From positions 1 to 49,280 of the forward strand of contig JAAXXL010000015.1 in NCBI GenBank assembly GCA_013334485.1: a stretch of 49,280 nt of DNA, written 5' to 3'. The notes under the pieces are model-generated. The model was not told the origin of the DNA, did no database searches, and saw only the letters and a list, made by a program, of their open reading frames with translations. This DNA is from Chlorobiaceae bacterium. Lineage in GTDB: Bacteria; Bacteroidota; Chlorobiia; Chlorobiales; Chlorobiaceae. The position numbers and the translations under genes are program-made. Below, in pieces: positions 16,420 to 25,433 of the stretch. Positions within the stretch are counted from its first letter, which is position 1; the number at the start of each line of letters is the position of its first letter.

Positions 16420-16517
16420 ATTGAAACCCTCCTTTTTAATATTTTTTTAATGCATGATAATTATTTCAAATGGCCAGGAATTTTGTTGCTTTATATCATC
16501 CTGGTCAATAATCCTGT

Positions 16518-16757
16518 TCAGTTGATACTTGGTTCGTGTTTCTCGCTACTTGAACTCAAAGCATTGGCATACTTTTCACCAGCCGCAAATCCCTCTATAA
16601 AAACCATCTCGGCAAACTCTTCAAGAGTTACGCCTATAGTGATCTGCTGACTGAGATGAATATCCATACGTTGAGGCCTTATACTCCTGTTTAACTTTTT
16701 CATGTATGAATCCCACGCTTCCTTAACAGCACCCAACCATAAATTTTTCATCATCAT
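16518..16757 (-). CDS. Hypothetical protein (79 aa)
   Basis: This small soluble protein has several possible starts: a TTG at 16793, and ATGs at 16781 and 16757. The ATG at 16757 begins MMMKNLWLGAVKEAWDSYMK and is preferred because the residues before it look like non-coding translation. No clear ribosome-binding site is seen. The region TIGVTLEEFAEMVFIEGFAA could be a helical pair. It may share a transcript with the hydrophobic 74-residue gene downstream. Confidence 0.45.
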   Translation of the reverse strand: MMMKNLWLGAVKEAWDSYMKKLNRSIRPQRMDIHLSQQITIGVTLEEFAEMVFIEGFAAGEKYANALSSSSEKHEPSIN

Positions 16758-16799
16758 GGCTATTATTTCAATAATTAGCATTCGGAAATACAACCGATC

Positions 16800-17298
16800 T
16801 TTAAACTGCTGAAAGGTTTTCCCTGACAGAGCCGCTCAAACGGCTTGCTACTCACGACATACGCTTCCTGAAGTTGAGGATTGCGCTTCTCAGCGCAGGG
16901 CAGCTACTCATCACACTGTTGCTTTAACTGTTGACCACAGTTTAAGTTGTCAGTTATGATGCATAGAGTTTAATCACCACATATAGCGTAATATTTGTAA
17001 TATTTCCCGTAACAAATACACGAAAAAAAAACAAAAGCCTAAAAGACTTATTTTAAAACGTTTTAAAACAAGACAGAAAGAGCTCTCGATGCCAGAATGC
17101 CATCTCCTTATTTTTATAACATTTATAATAAAAATAATATTTTTTTTAAATTGCAAAAAGAAAATGGTTCGGAGAGTACCCATCCTGATGACGGTGACCT
17201 TTTGTGATTTTCCGAAAAAACAAGCTGAAGTGGTTCAACTTTTCAGAACCAGACAAATCACTTAACCCTGCTTAATCTTAAACGGATATCCTTCTATC
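16800..17298. other. Intergenic stretch, A+T-rich in its right half
   Basis: No supported gene. The part at 17000-17160 is strongly A+T-rich with long A and T runs. A 69-codon minus-strand open frame across it has low-complexity content and is not credible. Promoters for the flanking divergent small genes are probably here, but none can be named. Confidence 0.5.
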
Positions 17299-17427
17299 AT
17301 GTATAACGAAACATTAAAATACACGACGCTTTTTGCTCCGGTTCTCTTTTTTCTCGGCGGGGTCTTTATCGTCATCATGTTAAACAAATTTATTGGCAAG
17401 GGTTCCCCTCAGAAAAAGTCTGAGTAA
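17299..17427 (+). CDS. Single-span membrane microprotein (42 aa)
   Basis: An ATG at 17299 opens a 42-codon frame: MYNETLKYTTLFAPVLFFLG, a continuing hydrophobic stretch GVFIVIMLNKFIG, then a basic tail ending KKSE and TAA. The layout is a short periplasmic or lumenal N-terminus, one membrane helix and a positively charged cytoplasmic tail, as in small subunits of membrane complexes. The ribosome-binding site is weak. No partner gene is nearby and no family is recognised. Coding status rests on composition and topology only. Confidence 0.45.
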   Translation: MYNETLKYTTLFAPVLFFLGGVFIVIMLNKFIGKGSPQKKSE

Positions 17428-17738
17428 ACTGCTCTCTCTCTCGCTGTGAACACGTTTTTACCTCTTGGCCGCAAGGTTGTATGGCATCTGTCGGCCAAAA
17501 CGCTCTTCAGCTGCATACAACCTGAAATAATCCCGCTTGCCACCTTCAGCTTACAACCGGCTAATCCACAATAATTATTTTCTGTTACAGTATATTATAT
17601 TGAGAGCAGAGCTTCCCGGTTATTAACGGCAGGCTGATAAAGCACTATTATCCAAACCACTTCTCATTTTCTTATTAGGTCTCCCCTGAAACCAGTAAAT
17701 CTTGCATTCACTGACAAGGGGTAAGCTGATAGTCAACA
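17428..17738. other. Gene-free leader region upstream of the multi-PAS kinase
   Basis: There is a 7-bp inverted repeat, TTGGCCG (17466-17472) and CGGCCAA (17489-17495), with a 16-nt loop and no T tract. An A+T-rich stretch at 17565-17690 probably holds the kinase promoter. No gene is seen. Confidence 0.45.
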
Positions 17739-20700
17739 ATGCAGATGGCAAATAATAATAACTTCACGGAGAGCAGTCCGCTCAATATCACGCAGCTTGC
17801 ATTACTGGAAGCCCTTCCTGATGCCGTATATCTCATTGACCAAAATGGCGTTATACTCAATACCAATACCCTCTTTGCTGCACAATTCGCCAAACTCCCG
17901 GAGGAGTGCATCGGGATCAATGTCTATGATCTCATCGAAAACGTACTTCACTTACCCGAACTGGCTGTTCACCACAGAGAAAAGAGTGAAGCGGTTCTTC
18001 TCACCGGGGAACGGGTTGTTTTTGCCGATGAAAGGGATGTCAGAAAGGTTACCATCAGCCCTGTATCAATAGACGAGGGCAAAATATCGGCACTCCTCAT
18101 CACTATCCAGAATATTGCCGAGCAGAAACGAATAGACAAGGAGTTGCAAAAAGAGCGTGCCCTCAAAAACGCCCTTCTTGATACGATACCGTGTTCCGCT
18201 ATCATCCTTGATGCCAATCTTCAGATGATTGTATCGAACAGGTACGCACAGGAGATGCTGTTCAATACGTCTGAAGCCGGACGAGGAAAGATTCAGGCAG
18301 AAGAGTTCTTCAGCTCTGGTGAGATGGGTGATCTCAGAAAAAAATTCATAGCGACCATCAATTCCGGGATTGATGAGACCAAAGAGATAAAAGTTTACCC
18401 CCACGGTGGCCCTGATCATCTCTGGTTGCTGACCAAAACACGCAAAATCGTTATTGACGGCCAGCCCTGCGCAGTCTCCATCGGTGTTGATATCAGTGAG
18501 CACAAGCGGATAGAAACCGAGCTGATCGAGAGTAAAAGAAGGTTTACCTATGCACTGGATGCAGCTCGTTCAGGCGTCTGGGAGTGGGATGTTAAATCTG
18601 ATCAACTGATCTGGTCAAAACAGGTATGGAAGTTGTACGGATTACAGGAGAACTCTGTGCCATTGAACAACCAGCTCTGTGTTGATACCATTCACCCCGA
18701 TGACCGGGAGATGGCTTCATGGGTTATACGAAATGCGCTCACGAACGGAATCGCTGCATCTCTTGAATACCGAACCTGTTATCCTGACGGCTCCGTTCAC
18801 TGGCTCACATCACGTGCCATGCCGCTGCACGATGACAATGGAGTGGTTACCCGTTACATCGGAACCATTATTGACATTACCGAGCGCAAAGAGACAGAGA
18901 TTGCGCTGAGTGAAAGCAAGGCAAGACTCAACCTTGCACTTAAAGCTGCTTCGGCAGGCGTTTGGGAATGGGACCTGAATACCGGTGAGAATATCTGGTC
19001 AGACGAGATCTGGCCATTATATGGACTTGAACATGCTGATAACACTCCTTCATTCGAACTCTGGGCAAAATCAATTCATAACGATGACCGGGAAACGGTA
19101 ATCCAGACGGTTGTCGAAGCCGCACGTAACGAAACTGAATTAAAAATCGAATACCGGGTCGTTTACCCTGATTGTTCAGTCCACTGGCTTTTGTCACGGG
19201 GCAAGCCGATAGTAAACGACAACGGCATGGCGATACGTTATATCGGCACCATTATCGATATAACAGAGCAAAAGCAGACAGAGCTTGCTCTCAGTGCAAA
19301 CAAGACAAGGTTTTCATTTGCACTGGAAGCCACCAATGCCGGTGTCTGGGAGTGGGACGTAACAACTGACAAGATTATCTGGTCGGAACAGGTATGGGCG
19401 TTATACGGCCTGGAACAAGACAGCCTGCCACACACGCACAAGCTTTGTGCAAGTACCGTGCACCCTGATGACCGGGAATCGACATTTCAGAAAATCATGG
19501 CGGCTGTTCAGAAAGAGACCAGGATCAACATCGAATATCGGGTCTGTCACCCGAACGGCTCTATTCACTGGCTTATGTGTCAAGGAATGCCCCTGCTTGA
19601 TGTAAATGGAGAGGTGGGTCATTACATCGGTACCGTTATGGACATTACCGAGCGCAAAGAGAGAGACCGGGAGATCGTGGAGAGCAGAAGCCAGCTCAAA
19701 CAGGCTCTGGAAGCTGCCCGGGCCGGCACATGGGAGTGGGACCTGATTTCAGGAGAGAACACCTGGTCTGAAGAGGCCCGCCTGTTACACGGGATGAAAC
19801 AGGACAACCCGAAACCATCTTTTGAGTTCTGGGCGAGCACTATTCACCCTGATGACCGGGAGATGGCAATCCGGACAACCACTTTGGCCGCGGAAAATAA
19901 AACCGAGCTTAATCTCGAATATCGTATCTCTTATAATAATGGCTCCACCCGCTGGCTCATGTCACGAGGTAAACCCTTGTATAAACGGGATGGAAACGTT
20001 GTTGCGCGCTATATTGGTACAATTATCGATATAACCGATCAAAAACAGTTTCAGAGTGCACTCCGGGAGAGTGAACTCAAATTCAGAACTATCTTTGATC
20101 ACTCCCCGGTTTCCATTGCTATCAGAAATGTTCAGGACGGCACATTAGTCGATGTCAATGATTCGTGGCTGCAAATTTTCGGGTATACAAAAGAAGAGGT
20201 CATAGGCCGCAGTGCAAAAGATCTCGGCCTGTATGTTCAGGATAAGGATACTGAACAAAATCTCACCACGTTCAATGAGCAGGGGAAAATTTTAAACAAA
20301 ACGCTCCTGTGCCGAAAAAAAAACGGATCAATAGTTCACGTACTCTATTCCGGAGAGCTGTTTACTCTTGACGGCAAAGAGTCTATTCTGGTGATGATGA
20401 CGGATATCACCGTGCAGGAGTTACAACAGATAAACATAGAGCGACTGACGCATATGGTCGATGAACGTACTATGCAGCTTAATGAAGAGGTGGAACATCT
20501 GCGCCACTTTATCAACATGATCTCTCATGAGTACCGGACTCCCCTTGCTATAATCCGTAGCAACATCAACATAATAAAGTTGAAAAATAAAAGGAGCGAC
20601 AACCCGAATACACCAAATATCAACAAGATAAACAAGGCTATTGACCGCCTTGTAGAGGTTATGGAAATTGCCATTGAGGAGAGTCGTGTTATGGACTCAA

Positions 20701-21170
20701 AAAAAACAGCGGAACTTACCATTGCCCGGGTTGCCTCTGTCGTGGATTCGCAGCTTGATTCGTTCCGCAATATGTGGGATGACTGCACGATCCATTACAC
20801 AGAACAGCTCGGCAACGCTGAAATTTATTGCGATCTCTCTCAGTTCAAATTGGCCATTTTCAATCTTCTTGATAATGCCCGAAAATACTCACCACCTGAT
20901 TCACCAATCGAACTGGAGGCATGCATTGATACCGGCGAACTGGTCATAAGCATTCGCAACATCTCTGACAAGATCTCGCAATACGAAGAAGATGCGGTTT
21001 TCGAAAAGTACAGACGCGGAAGCAACGCCGTAGGGACGGCCGGTGCGGGGCTTGGATTGTGGCTTGTAAGAACCATTATCAATCAGCATAACGGGCAGGT
21101 TACCCTTGCTCGCATTGCAAGCGGTATCGAAGTAAAAGTGCGCCTGCCGCTTGCTCTTCATGACTCCTGA
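17739..21170 (+). CDS. Multi-PAS sensor histidine kinase (1143 aa)
   Basis: This is a cytoplasmic sensor kinase; no membrane segment is visible. Two divergent PAS domains occupy about residues 20-260. Four PAS_3-type domains follow, with a period of exactly 128 residues: the GVWEWD-type motif (GTWEWD in the last) starts at residues 279, 407, 535 and 663. Each has a following HPDDRE-like and IGTIIDIT-like segment (PAC motif). A further PAS (KFRTIFDHSPVSIAIRN) sits near residue 785. The HisKA helix has phospho-acceptor H930 in ISHEYRTPL. The HATPase_c domain has the N-box DNARKYSPPDSPI and the G-box AGAGLGLWLV. PAS_3 folds commonly bind small ligands or serve as signal relays. The signal here is unknown. 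The OmpR-type regulator gene 227 bp downstream is the obvious partner, now separated from it by a MITE-like element. Confidence 0.92.
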   Translation: MQMANNNNFTESSPLNITQLALLEALPDAVYLIDQNGVILNTNTLFAAQFAKLPEECIGINVYDLIENVLHLPELAVHHREKSEAVLLTGERVVFADERDVRKVTISPVSIDEGKISALLITIQNIAEQKRIDKELQKERALKNALLDTIPCSAIILDANLQMIVSNRYAQEMLFNTSEAGRGKIQAEEFFSSGEMGDLRKKFIATINSGIDETKEIKVYPHGGPDHLWLLTKTRKIVIDGQPCAVSIGVDISEHKRIETELIESKRRFTYALDAARSGVWEWDVKSDQLIWSKQVWKLYGLQENSVPLNNQLCVDTIHPDDREMASWVIRNALTNGIAASLEYRTCYPDGSVHWLTSRAMPLHDDNGVVTRYIGTIIDITERKETEIALSESKARLNLALKAASAGVWEWDLNTGENIWSDEIWPLYGLEHADNTPSFELWAKSIHNDDRETVIQTVVEAARNETELKIEYRVVYPDCSVHWLLSRGKPIVNDNGMAIRYIGTIIDITEQKQTELALSANKTRFSFALEATNAGVWEWDVTTDKIIWSEQVWALYGLEQDSLPHTHKLCASTVHPDDRESTFQKIMAAVQKETRINIEYRVCHPNGSIHWLMCQGMPLLDVNGEVGHYIGTVMDITERKERDREIVESRSQLKQALEAARAGTWEWDLISGENTWSEEARLLHGMKQDNPKPSFEFWASTIHPDDREMAIRTTTLAAENKTELNLEYRISYNNGSTRWLMSRGKPLYKRDGNVVARYIGTIIDITDQKQFQSALRESELKFRTIFDHSPVSIAIRNVQDGTLVDVNDSWLQIFGYTKEEVIGRSAKDLGLYVQDKDTEQNLTTFNEQGKILNKTLLCRKKNGSIVHVLYSGELFTLDGKESILVMMTDITVQELQQINIERLTHMVDERTMQLNEEVEHLRHFINMISHEYRTPLAIIRSNINIIKLKNKRSDNPNTPNINKINKAIDRLVEVMEIAIEESRVMDSKKTAELTIARVASVVDSQLDSFRNMWDDCTIHYTEQLGNAEIYCDLSQFKLAIFNLLDNARKYSPPDSPIELEACIDTGELVISIRNISDKISQYEEDAVFEKYRRGSNAVGTAGAGLGLWLVRTIINQHNGQVTLARIASGIEVKVRLPLALHDS

Positions 21171-21227
21171 TTGTCAAAGTCAGGGATTATTTGCATGCAG
21201 ATCATCTCACAAACTATATTCGAATAA

Positions 21228-21369
21228 GGGCGCCTCTATTTATTGTCGTGAGAAGCCCGAGGACAAGGCGGATGGAGCGCAGAAACCGGAGTGTACACGT
21301 AGTACATGAGGATTTCGAGCACCACCCAACGCAGTAATCGGGTTTCGGAATAAATAAACAGAGGTGCCC
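21228..21369 (+). repeat. MITE-like element, copy B (142 bp)
   Basis: The terminal inverted repeats each carry one change from the consensus (gggcGcctc on the left, aaaCagagg on the right). The flanking 4-bp direct repeat is ATAA (21224-21227 and 21370-21373). It is inserted between the multi-PAS kinase gene and its response-regulator gene, ending 28 bp before the regulator's start codon. Confidence 0.9.
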
Positions 21370-21397
21370 ATAACTTATAAATCCACTTCTTGATCCT

Positions 21398-22126
21398 ATG
21401 TCCAACAGCAATCGAATCATCGTTGTCGAAGACGATCGTGATTTCCGTGAAAGCATAATAGAATATCTTGTTCTGTCGGGTTTTGATGTGGTCGGGGTAG
21501 AATCAGCAATGGAGTTTTACCGGACTATCGCTGAACAAAACTTTCTTCTGGCAATTCTCGATATCGGCCTTCCTGACCAGAACGGCCTGGTTCTCGCCGA
21601 ATACGTTCGCAATAATACCGATATGCGTATTGTTATGCTTACTGCTCAATCAGCGCAGGCAAGCAAAATCTCTGCCTACCGGGCAGGGGCAGATATCTAC
21701 CTGCTTAAACCGGTTGACTTGTCCGAGCTTTCAGCCTCCATACAGAGTATTCTTGGACGTCTTGATGCACAACACGCCAGCAGTGAGGAGATAAAAAAAG
21801 CTGAACCATTCCGGGAGATCGAACAAAAAAACTGGCGACTGCTACGAAACGAGCGGACGCTCTGTTCGCCAACAGAGAACAGGATTAAACTCACAGCCAA
21901 AGAGTTTGATTTAGTCGAAGCACTTGCACTGCATCATAACTCAACGATTAAACGCCAAAATCTTTTAACGTCGCTGGATTATGAGAATAGTGATTTCGGA
22001 AATCGAGCCCTTGATGCGCTGATTCATCGTTTGCGGAGAAAATATGAGGAGATCAACGTCAAAATCCCGATTAAAACTGTCCACGGTTCGGGCTATTGTT
22101 TTTCAGCACCTGTCATCATTGTATAA
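21398..22126 (+). CDS. OmpR-family response regulator
   Basis: This is a 242-residue two-component regulator. The receiver domain has the acidic pair D12/D13 in VVEDD, phospho-acceptor D55 in AILDIGLPD, and K104 in LLKPVD. The winged-helix DNA-binding domain occupies about residues 150-240 (TAKEFDLVEALALHH, ALDALIHRLRRKYEE, IKTVHGSGYCF). It is most likely phosphorylated by the multi-PAS kinase upstream. The repeat copy that ends 28 bp before the start codon must lie in its leader or promoter. Confidence 0.92.
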   Translation: MSNSNRIIVVEDDRDFRESIIEYLVLSGFDVVGVESAMEFYRTIAEQNFLLAILDIGLPDQNGLVLAEYVRNNTDMRIVMLTAQSAQASKISAYRAGADIYLLKPVDLSELSASIQSILGRLDAQHASSEEIKKAEPFREIEQKNWRLLRNERTLCSPTENRIKLTAKEFDLVEALALHHNSTIKRQNLLTSLDYENSDFGNRALDALIHRLRRKYEEINVKIPIKTVHGSGYCFSAPVIIV

Positions 22127-22337
22127 ACCGGGCATAATAACCGGTTCGAATCAGGTTCCTTGCCGATCAGCGGCCAATGGCTTGTTACGACCAGATAGTT
22201 CACGGACCAACAACATCGGCCTTCAGTAAGGTGTCGTAATCCCCCTCAAAATACATCCAACGGTAGCGGACTTGGTAAATAGATTTCTTATATTCCGATA
22301 ATTACAATTAATTACCTACCCTTAACAAGATACCACT

Positions 22338-23081
22338 ATGGCAGAAGAACTCAACAAGCCTGCGGGCGCACCCAAACCGGCAGTCCAGAAAAGCCCTGAA
22401 TCCAATGTAGGCAATGGCGATATGGCCAATCTGATTGGTAATGTTGGCATTCTGATTGACTCAACAATTGAGTCAGTACAGGGCATAATCACAAGCGTCA
22501 GCTCCGCAACCGGACAGCTTATTGAGGGCGTTTCATCGACAATTAACTCCGACTCCGTACAGGGAATGATCACCTCGGTAAGCACTGCTACCGGACAACT
22601 GATTGACGGAGTAACATCAACCATCAACTCCGAACCTGTCAAGGATATACTCCAGAACGTCAACTCCGTTTCAGGACAACTGATAGATGGTGTTACCGCA
22701 ACCCTCAAGTCAGACCAGATCCAGAACTCCTTTCAGGAACTCGGAAAATTATGGACCGGGCTGCTTGAAAATCTGAATTCAACAGTCGCGTCCGTCAGCT
22801 CCGGAAATGTACAGAGCCTGTTTGACAATGTCAGTGCAGGACTCGGACAACTTGTCGGCAATGTTATGTCAACAACAAAGATCGGCGGAACTGATGATCG
22901 TAAAAGAGAGGTCAAGGAGATTCATTTCACCCAGAAAGAGGTTATTCCGGAAGTCAAAACGCCGGTACCTGCTCCAGTAGCGGCATCAACTCCGGCAGTT
23001 GCGTCTACACCAGCACCTGCACCATATAAATCATCTGCCCCTGCTCCGGCACCGGCACCTGTTGTGCGTCCGAAAATCTGA
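22338..23081 (+). CDS. Helical-repeat protein with Ala/Pro-rich tail; function unknown
   Basis: This 247-residue protein has no signal peptide. Residues about 48-125 hold three copies of a 26-residue unit (VQGIITSVSSATGQLIEGVS, VQGMITSVSTATGQLIDGVT, VKDILQNVNSVSGQLIDGVT, each ending STINS-like). A fourth and fifth diverged unit reach residue 185. Each unit predicts an amphipathic helix pair around an S/T-G-Q-L-I core. Residues about 205-247 are a flexible Ala/Pro-rich tail. The low-charge repeats recall chlorosome envelope and other surface-coating proteins, but I cannot assign it to a Csm family. A terminator follows, so it is transcribed separately from the NtrC-type gene. Confidence 0.65.
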   Translation: MAEELNKPAGAPKPAVQKSPESNVGNGDMANLIGNVGILIDSTIESVQGIITSVSSATGQLIEGVSSTINSDSVQGMITSVSTATGQLIDGVTSTINSEPVKDILQNVNSVSGQLIDGVTATLKSDQIQNSFQELGKLWTGLLENLNSTVASVSSGNVQSLFDNVSAGLGQLVGNVMSTTKIGGTDDRKREVKEIHFTQKEVIPEVKTPVPAPVAASTPAVASTPAPAPYKSSAPAPAPAPVVRPKI

Positions 23082-23147
23082 AAGTAATCCTTTGTAGATT
23101 ACTCAATACAGAGATCCGGAGCAGACAAAACAGCATAGGAATAGTTA

Positions 23148-23182
23148 AAAATCCCTGACACTTCAAAAGGTTCAGGGATTTT
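23148..23182 (+). terminator. Terminator after the helical-repeat protein gene
   Basis: AAATCCCTGA (23148-23157) pairs exactly with TCAGGGATTT (23172-23181) around a 14-nt loop. It lies 67 bp after the stop codon. The T-tract is short (T4), so its strength is uncertain. Confidence 0.65.
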
Positions 23183-23238
23183 CGGATATCAGAACAACAT
23201 GGCAGCATCATCCCCTAAAGCAGTAAACGACACGTGCA

Positions 23239-24702
23239 TTGAAAGAGGGTCAGTATAATCGCTATACAGGGAGCAAAACAGCCACAACAAAAAAAAGTGT
23301 TGTGCTCATTGCTGACGATGACAATACATCGCGACGTATTCTCAGTCATTTTGTCCAAAAAATGGGTTATATCCCGATTGTGGCAGAAGATGGAGAAGAG
23401 TGCATTCGATGCATGACAGAACAGACGCCTGACGTCATTCTGCTTGATATCAACATGCCAAAAAAAGATGGTTTTGAAGTGATGCTGCACATGAAGGCGC
23501 ACAACATTGTGACACCGGTCATCATGATTACGGCCTCGCACGACATTCCACATGCAGTCAAATGCATTAAGCTCGGAGCCTTCGAGTATCTGACCAAACC
23601 CCTCAGCATTGACCGCCTTGAAATTGTCATGCGCAATGCACTAGCGGAGTCATCGCTGCAAAATCAGATACAACTGCTGCAGAAAGAGCTGAAAAGCCAG
23701 AATCTCTTCAGGAAAATTATCGGCTCCAGCCCGGCCATCAAAAACACGATGGAGCAGGTAATACAGGTCATGGAGACCGACCTTAACGTCCTTATTATCG
23801 GTGAGAGCGGTTCGGGCAAGGAGTTGTTTGCCGAAGCCATTCATTACGGCAGCAAAAGGAAGAAAGGTCCTTTCGTTTCCGTTAACTGTGCGGCAATCTC
23901 CAACAATCTTGCCGACAGCCTGCTTTTCGGTCACGTTAAAGGTTCGTTTACCGGAGCAAACTCCGATCATACCGGCTTTTTTGAACAGGCAGACAACGGC
24001 ACCATATTTCTTGATGAAATCGGGGATATGGATTCAGATGTACAGGCGAAAGTGCTTCGTGCACTTCAGGAGAGAAAAATCAGGAGGGTTGGCGAAAAAG
24101 GCGAAAAGAGTGTCAATTTCAGGGTTATCTCTGCAACCAACAGGGATTTTTCACAGGCAATCAAAAACAACCTTTTCAGGGAGGATCTCTACTACCGCCT
24201 TGAGGAGTTCCCTCTTTTTATCCCTCCCCTAAGAGAACGGGCTGAAGATATTCCGGTTCTGATACGACATTTTCTTGACGAGTTTTCCAGCGCCAACAAC
24301 CTTGAGCCGTTACAGTTGGCTCCCGATGCACTTGACACTATTAGCGGCTACCAATGGCCGGGAAACATACGCGAACTTAAAAATGCCGTCCAGCGAGCAG
24401 CCGTTACCAGAAAAGGTAACGTCATTGATACTCTTCGTTCAGCTCTTATTCCGGGATCAGCGGGAACACACTCTGTTGACAAAATAGTAACGGAAAAACC
24501 TGCTGAACCGGCTCAAGCTGATCAGAAAACAGCAGAAAAAATCTCCTGGTCACTCGAAGAGCATGAGCGGGATGCAATTATCATGGCATACAAGGCCTCC
24601 CAGGGTAACCTGACCAAAACAGCCCGAATGCTCGGCATAGGCAGGGCAACCCTTTACAGAAAGCTCGACAAGTTCGGACTTGAGTATCTGAAAACAGGAT
24701 AA
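23239..24702 (+). CDS. Sigma-54-dependent response regulator (NtrC type)
   Basis: This is a 487-residue activator with three domains. The receiver holds IADDD, phospho-acceptor D70 in ILLDINMP and K120 in LTKPL. The AAA+ domain has Walker A GESGSGKE at 188-195, the sigma-54-contacting loop GSFTGA at 235-240 (GAFTGA is canonical) and Walker B IFLDEIGDM. The Fis-type helix-turn-helix at the C-terminus is NLTKTARMLGIGRATLYRKL. It should activate RNA polymerase carrying sigma-54 at unknown promoters. No kinase gene is adjacent. The only in-frame start near the receiver is a TTG (23239) without a good ribosome-binding site, so the start is uncertain. Confidence 0.92.
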   Translation: MKEGQYNRYTGSKTATTKKSVVLIADDDNTSRRILSHFVQKMGYIPIVAEDGEECIRCMTEQTPDVILLDINMPKKDGFEVMLHMKAHNIVTPVIMITASHDIPHAVKCIKLGAFEYLTKPLSIDRLEIVMRNALAESSLQNQIQLLQKELKSQNLFRKIIGSSPAIKNTMEQVIQVMETDLNVLIIGESGSGKELFAEAIHYGSKRKKGPFVSVNCAAISNNLADSLLFGHVKGSFTGANSDHTGFFEQADNGTIFLDEIGDMDSDVQAKVLRALQERKIRRVGEKGEKSVNFRVISATNRDFSQAIKNNLFREDLYYRLEEFPLFIPPLRERAEDIPVLIRHFLDEFSSANNLEPLQLAPDALDTISGYQWPGNIRELKNAVQRAAVTRKGNVIDTLRSALIPGSAGTHSVDKIVTEKPAEPAQADQKTAEKISWSLEEHERDAIIMAYKASQGNLTKTARMLGIGRATLYRKLDKFGLEYLKTG

Positions 24703-24742
24703 TAAAAACCCGGACCGCATTGGGACCTCTGCGGCCATCATT

Positions 24743-25189
24743 TCAGTGATGGCCAACTCCTGTATGACCGAACCCCCCTTCACCCCTTGCTGTTGATCCC
24801 AGTTCACTGACCTCTTCAAACAACACCTTCTCGACTTTAGCCACCACCATCTGAGCTATACGATCACCACTGTTGACGGTAAAAGGCTCCCGACCGTAGT
24901 TGATAAGAATAACCTTCACCTCCCCACGGTAATCCGCATCAATTGTGGCGGGTGTATTAGGCAGTGAAATCATTGATCGCAGTGCAAGGCCACTCCTTGG
25001 TCGAAGTTGAGCCTCATACCCTTCAGGAAGTTCAAGAGCAAATCCGGATGGAATCAGAGCTGTTGTAAATGGCTCAATAATGACAGGCTCCTCAATGCAG
25101 GCTGAAATATCCATTCCCGCAGCGTGAGCGGTAGCATAAACAGGAAGAACCGCTTGTTTGTTAAGGCGAACTATCTTTACTTTCAGCAT
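24743..25189 (-). CDS. dut: Deoxyuridine 5'-triphosphate nucleotidohydrolase (dUTPase)
   Basis: The enzyme hydrolyses dUTP to dUMP and diphosphate, keeping uracil out of DNA and feeding thymidylate synthesis. The 148-residue trimeric-type enzyme shows the five family motifs in order: [14 protein letters not shown], the uridine-binding [24 protein letters not shown], and the glycine-rich C-terminal [11 protein letters not shown] that closes over the triphosphate. The start ATG is unambiguous. It is divergent from the bshB1 gene, and a complete MITE-like element sits in the shared promoter region. Confidence 0.96.
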   Translation of the reverse strand: MLKVKIVRLNKQAVLPVYATAHAAGMDISACIEEPVIIEPFTTALIPSGFALELPEGYEAQLRPRSGLALRSMISLPNTPATIDADYRGEVKVILINYGREPFTVNSGDRIAQMVVAKVEKVLFEEVSELGSTARGEGGFGHTGVGHH

Positions 25190-25221
25190 TGTTCAAAATT
25201 TCTTGATTACAAAAATCTTAT

Positions 25222-25363
25222 GGGCACCTCTATTTATTTATTCCGAAACCCGATTACTGCGTTGGGTGGTGCTCGAAATCCTCATGTACTACGTGTACAC
25301 TCCGGTTTCTGTGCTCCATCCGCCTTGTCCTCGGGCTTCTCACGACAATAAATAGAGGTGCCC
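25222..25363 (-). repeat. MITE-like element, copy C (142 bp)
   Basis: Perfect 17-bp terminal inverted repeats are flanked by the 4-bp direct repeat TTAT (25218-25221 and 25364-25367). It has the same orientation as copy A and is inverted relative to copy B. It lies in the divergent promoter region between dut and bshB1. Confidence 0.92.
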
Positions 25364-25433
25364 TTATAACTGTTCAGAAAAAACCGAGCTGTCGGGATCG
25401 GGAGAATCAACAAAGAGGGAACCACGGAATATA

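Noticed and set aside
16974-17183. 69-codon minus-strand frame in the A+T-rich region
   Set aside because: Low-complexity hydrophobic product from long A/T runs, no ribosome-binding site.
22130-22165. GGTTCGAATC motif like a tRNA T-loop
   Set aside because: No acceptor, anticodon or D arm can be folded around it.
24733-24754. Perfect hairpin GGCCATCA-TTTCAG-TGATGGCC at the dut 3' end
   Set aside because: It overlaps the last dut codon and stop and has no T tract in either direction, so I do not call it a terminator.
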